DNA of 64,000 nt from Desulfobulbaceae bacterium BRH_c16a (GTDB taxonomy: Bacteria; Desulfobacterota; Desulfobulbia; Desulfobulbales; Desulfocapsaceae). A model generated the notes under the pieces. That model had not been told where the DNA came from and ran no database searches. It saw only the letters and a program-made list of their open reading frames with translations. Of this stretch, positions 62,347 through 64,000 are shown piece by piece (within the stretch, counting starts at the first letter, position 1; each line of letters begins with the position of its first letter). Both the position numbers and the translations under genes were made by a program. The stretch is taken from the NCBI GenBank assembly GCA_000961725.1, contig LADS01000037.1:118185-182184 (forward strand), in the 5' to 3' direction.

Positions 62347-63327
62347 CTACAGCAAACCCTGCGCCTTATACCACTCGGCCGTTCTGGATAACCCTTCGTG
62401 CAGGCCGTACCTGGGGCTGTAGCCCAGCAGCCTTTTTGCCTTGCCGATATCAAAAGACCTGCTCTTTGTGAAAAAATCGACCCTCCTCCGGTAGATCGGC
62501 GGTTCGATGCCGAGAGGGATACAGATCTTTTCACAGAGCGAACCGGCAAGCTGAAAAGGCAGGGCGGGAATATGGACTTTGGTTTCCGGCCGGCCGGTGA
62601 TTCTGGAAATTGTCGTGAGCAGGTCGTCGAGAATCATATTCTCTTCGCCGCCGATGATAAACACCTCGCCGATGGCCGCCCGAACCTCCGAAGCCAAAAT
62701 AAAACCCTGTACCAGATCGTCGATATAGACCATATGGTAAAAGATCCTGCCGGTGCCGATGACCGGAGTGATCCTCTTTACCGCCAGCTTGAAAAGTTTC
62801 AGGAGCCGCATATCGCCGGGACCGTAAATTGCCGTCGGCCTGACGACCGACAGCGCCACACCGTTTTTCGCTGCAAATTCACGGGCCAGCAGTTCCCCTT
62901 CCAGTTTTGTTCGTTGGTAAATATCGGCGGGAGCATAAGGAGACTCCTCGGTTGCCGGCGGCACCTTCACATCGCCATGCACGCCTACCGTGCTGCAGTG
63001 GACAAACCTTTCGACAGTATATTTTACCGCAGCTTCCAGCAGATGCCTGGTTCCCTCGACATGAATATCGTGGTAATCCTGATCGACTGAAGAGGCCGAT
63101 CGAAACATCGCAGCGATATTGAAGATTTTTCCCACTCCGGCAACCGCTTTGTCCACCGCCGCCCGGTCTCTGATATCCCCTTCGTGTATCTCCAGGGCCG
63201 GATTCTGGTCAAGCGCCACGCGCGATCTGCTGCGCACCAGCAATCGTACCTGATGCCCGTCCTGCAGGAGCTTCTTGCTAAGATTGTGGCCGGTAAATCC
63301 CGTGCCTCCTGTTACCAGTATTTTCAT
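62347..63327 (-). CDS. NAD-dependent epimerase/dehydratase (extended SDR)
   Basis: 326 residues. Rossmann motif VTGGTGFTGHNLSKKLL (GxxGxxG) at the N-terminus, EGDIRD, and FNIAAM. The catalytic YxxxK is in YQRTKLEGE near residue 142, with VRPTAIYGPGD following. Most similar in layout to HpnA/dihydroflavonol-reductase-like SDRs or sugar epimerases; exact substrate unknown. Its ATG overlaps the end of the upstream glycosyltransferase gene by 4 bp. Confidence 0.85.
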   Translation of the reverse strand: MKILVTGGTGFTGHNLSKKLLQDGHQVRLLVRSRSRVALDQNPALEIHEGDIRDRAAVDKAVAGVGKIFNIAAMFRSASSVDQDYHDIHVEGTRHLLEAAVKYTVERFVHCSTVGVHGDVKVPPATEESPYAPADIYQRTKLEGELLAREFAAKNGVALSVVRPTAIYGPGDMRLLKLFKLAVKRITPVIGTGRIFYHMVYIDDLVQGFILASEVRAAIGEVFIIGGEENMILDDLLTTISRITGRPETKVHIPALPFQLAGSLCEKICIPLGIEPPIYRRRVDFFTKSRSFDIGKAKRLLGYSPRYGLHEGLSRTAEWYKAQGLL

Positions 63328-64000
63328 GGATCCTTCCTTGGTTCAGAAAAAGGTCGCGCCGTTTCCGGCAATGCCGCGGATACCCTGTCGTAAAAATGGG
63401 TCAATTTCATCCTGAAGGCTTTAAGTGAATAGTTTTCCCTGGCAATCTCCCGTCCTTTTTGCCCCAAAGCCAGGCAGCCATTCGGATCGGCCAGGAGCTT
63501 TACCATTCCGGCCGCCATACTCTCCCTGGTCGGCTCTACAATACAGGCAAAACTCTCGTCAAGTACCTGGGTATGAGTGGGAAGATTGGTTGCCAGAACC
63601 GCCTTGCCGGAATCGAGGTAGGAATACAATTTCATCGGCGTATTGTTACCCTGAATCCGTGGCGAGAGTAAGATATCCGCCTGGGCGAGAAAATGCCCGA
63701 GCATGCCGACCGGCCTGGGACCGCAGAAGAAAGTATTATCGGCGATCTCAAGAGCCGCGGCCTTTTTTTGGTAAGCGGCGATAGTTTCTTCAGTCCCGCC
63801 GATGATGACCAGATTGCCCCGGCAACCCTGGCCGAGCGCAAGCTGGAAGCTTTCGAGGAGCAGATCGATCCCCTGATATCTTTCCAGATTGCCGACATAC
63901 AGCATGATCGGTCCGGAAATGCAGTATTGCTCAGACATCAACTCGTCCGAAGAAACATCCTCGCCGAGCAGACTGATATCCTCGAGGCGAACCACGAGTT
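63324..64000 (-). CDS. Family 4 glycosyltransferase, C-terminal part
   Basis: The frame is open to the window edge (at least 224 residues). GT-B C-terminal domain: MLYVGNLERYQGIDLLLESF, LVIIGGTEETI, FCGPRPVGMLGHFLAQADILLSPR and the donor-binding region NTPMKLYSYLDSGKAVLAT. The N-terminal acceptor domain lies outside the window. Coupled to the epimerase gene, suggesting a glycan or lipid-sugar pathway. Confidence 0.88.
   Translation of the reverse strand, partial: LVVRLEDISLLGEDVSSDELMSEQYCISGPIMLYVGNLERYQGIDLLLESFQLALGQGCRGNLVIIGGTEETIAAYQKKAAALEIADNTFFCGPRPVGMLGHFLAQADILLSPRIQGNNTPMKLYSYLDSGKAVLATNLPTHTQVLDESFACIVEPTRESMAAGMVKLLADPNGCLALGQKGREIARENYSLKAFRMKLTHFYDRVSAALPETARPFSEPRKDP

Overview
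The window looks like a chromosomal segment of an anaerobic, Gram-negative deltaproteobacterium (Desulfobacterota), most likely near the Desulfobulbaceae. This is inferred from content: an NfnAB transhydrogenase, a complete proton-pumping complex I, a periplasmic Tat-exported molybdopterin reductase with a TorD chaperone, three sigma-54 activators, a TRAP transporter with a propionate-CoA-transferase-like enzyme, and outer-membrane proteins. I saw no rRNA, tRNA, CRISPR array, transposase or phage genes.

Layout. 1-1.5 kb: end of a minus-strand group (beta-CASP nuclease fragment, Trm5-like tRNA methyltransferase) and a cold-shock gene. 1.8-4.1 kb: nfnAB. 4.8-18.3 kb: nuoA-B-CD-E-F-G-H-I-J-K-L-M-N in one uninterrupted series, then a CBS-domain gene. 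19-23.1 kb (minus): ilvBN behind a classical leader-peptide attenuator, followed by a TyrR-like ACT-PAS-AAA+-HTH regulator. 23.5-38.6 kb: a cell-surface region with two paralogous polytopic membrane proteins, glycosyltransferases, a nucleotidyltransferase-glycosyltransferase fusion, a giant repeat protein of about 1,360 residues, an MBOAT plus AlgJ/AlgX-like O-acetylation pair, and decayed gene remnants. 38.7-41.7 kb: a CPA2 antiporter and two small proteins. 41.7-51.6 kb (minus): an ArrA/PhsA/PsrA-type reductase operon (catalytic subunit, Fe-S subunit, TorD, polyferredoxin) with a sigma-54 promoter, and next to it a three-gene sensing system (periplasmic binding protein, histidine kinase, NtrC-type regulator). 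51.9-56.4 kb: a PHP-like protein, a PagL-like deacylase, a VanZ-like protein and a CoA-transferase, with two 151-bp inverted repeats around the last three. 56.4-62.2 kb: a sigma-54 activator divergent from a TRAP transporter and universal stress protein, which have a textbook -24/-12 promoter. 62.3-64 kb: epimerase and a truncated glycosyltransferase.

How it fits together. NfnAB and Nuo handle NAD(P)H, ferredoxin and quinone electrons. The reductase operon supplies a terminal electron-accepting route controlled by an extracytoplasmic signal. The TRAP and CoA-transferase block suggests uptake and activation of an organic acid. The surface region combines exopolysaccharide modification with a very large secreted repeat protein.

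The most unusual items are: the giant repeat protein and the eight-G tract inside its predicted promoter spacer; a two-hairpin intergenic repeat that starts at stop codons and shows compensatory stem changes; the 151-bp mobile-element-like pair; and the ArrA-like enzyme whose substrate cannot be settled from sequence.
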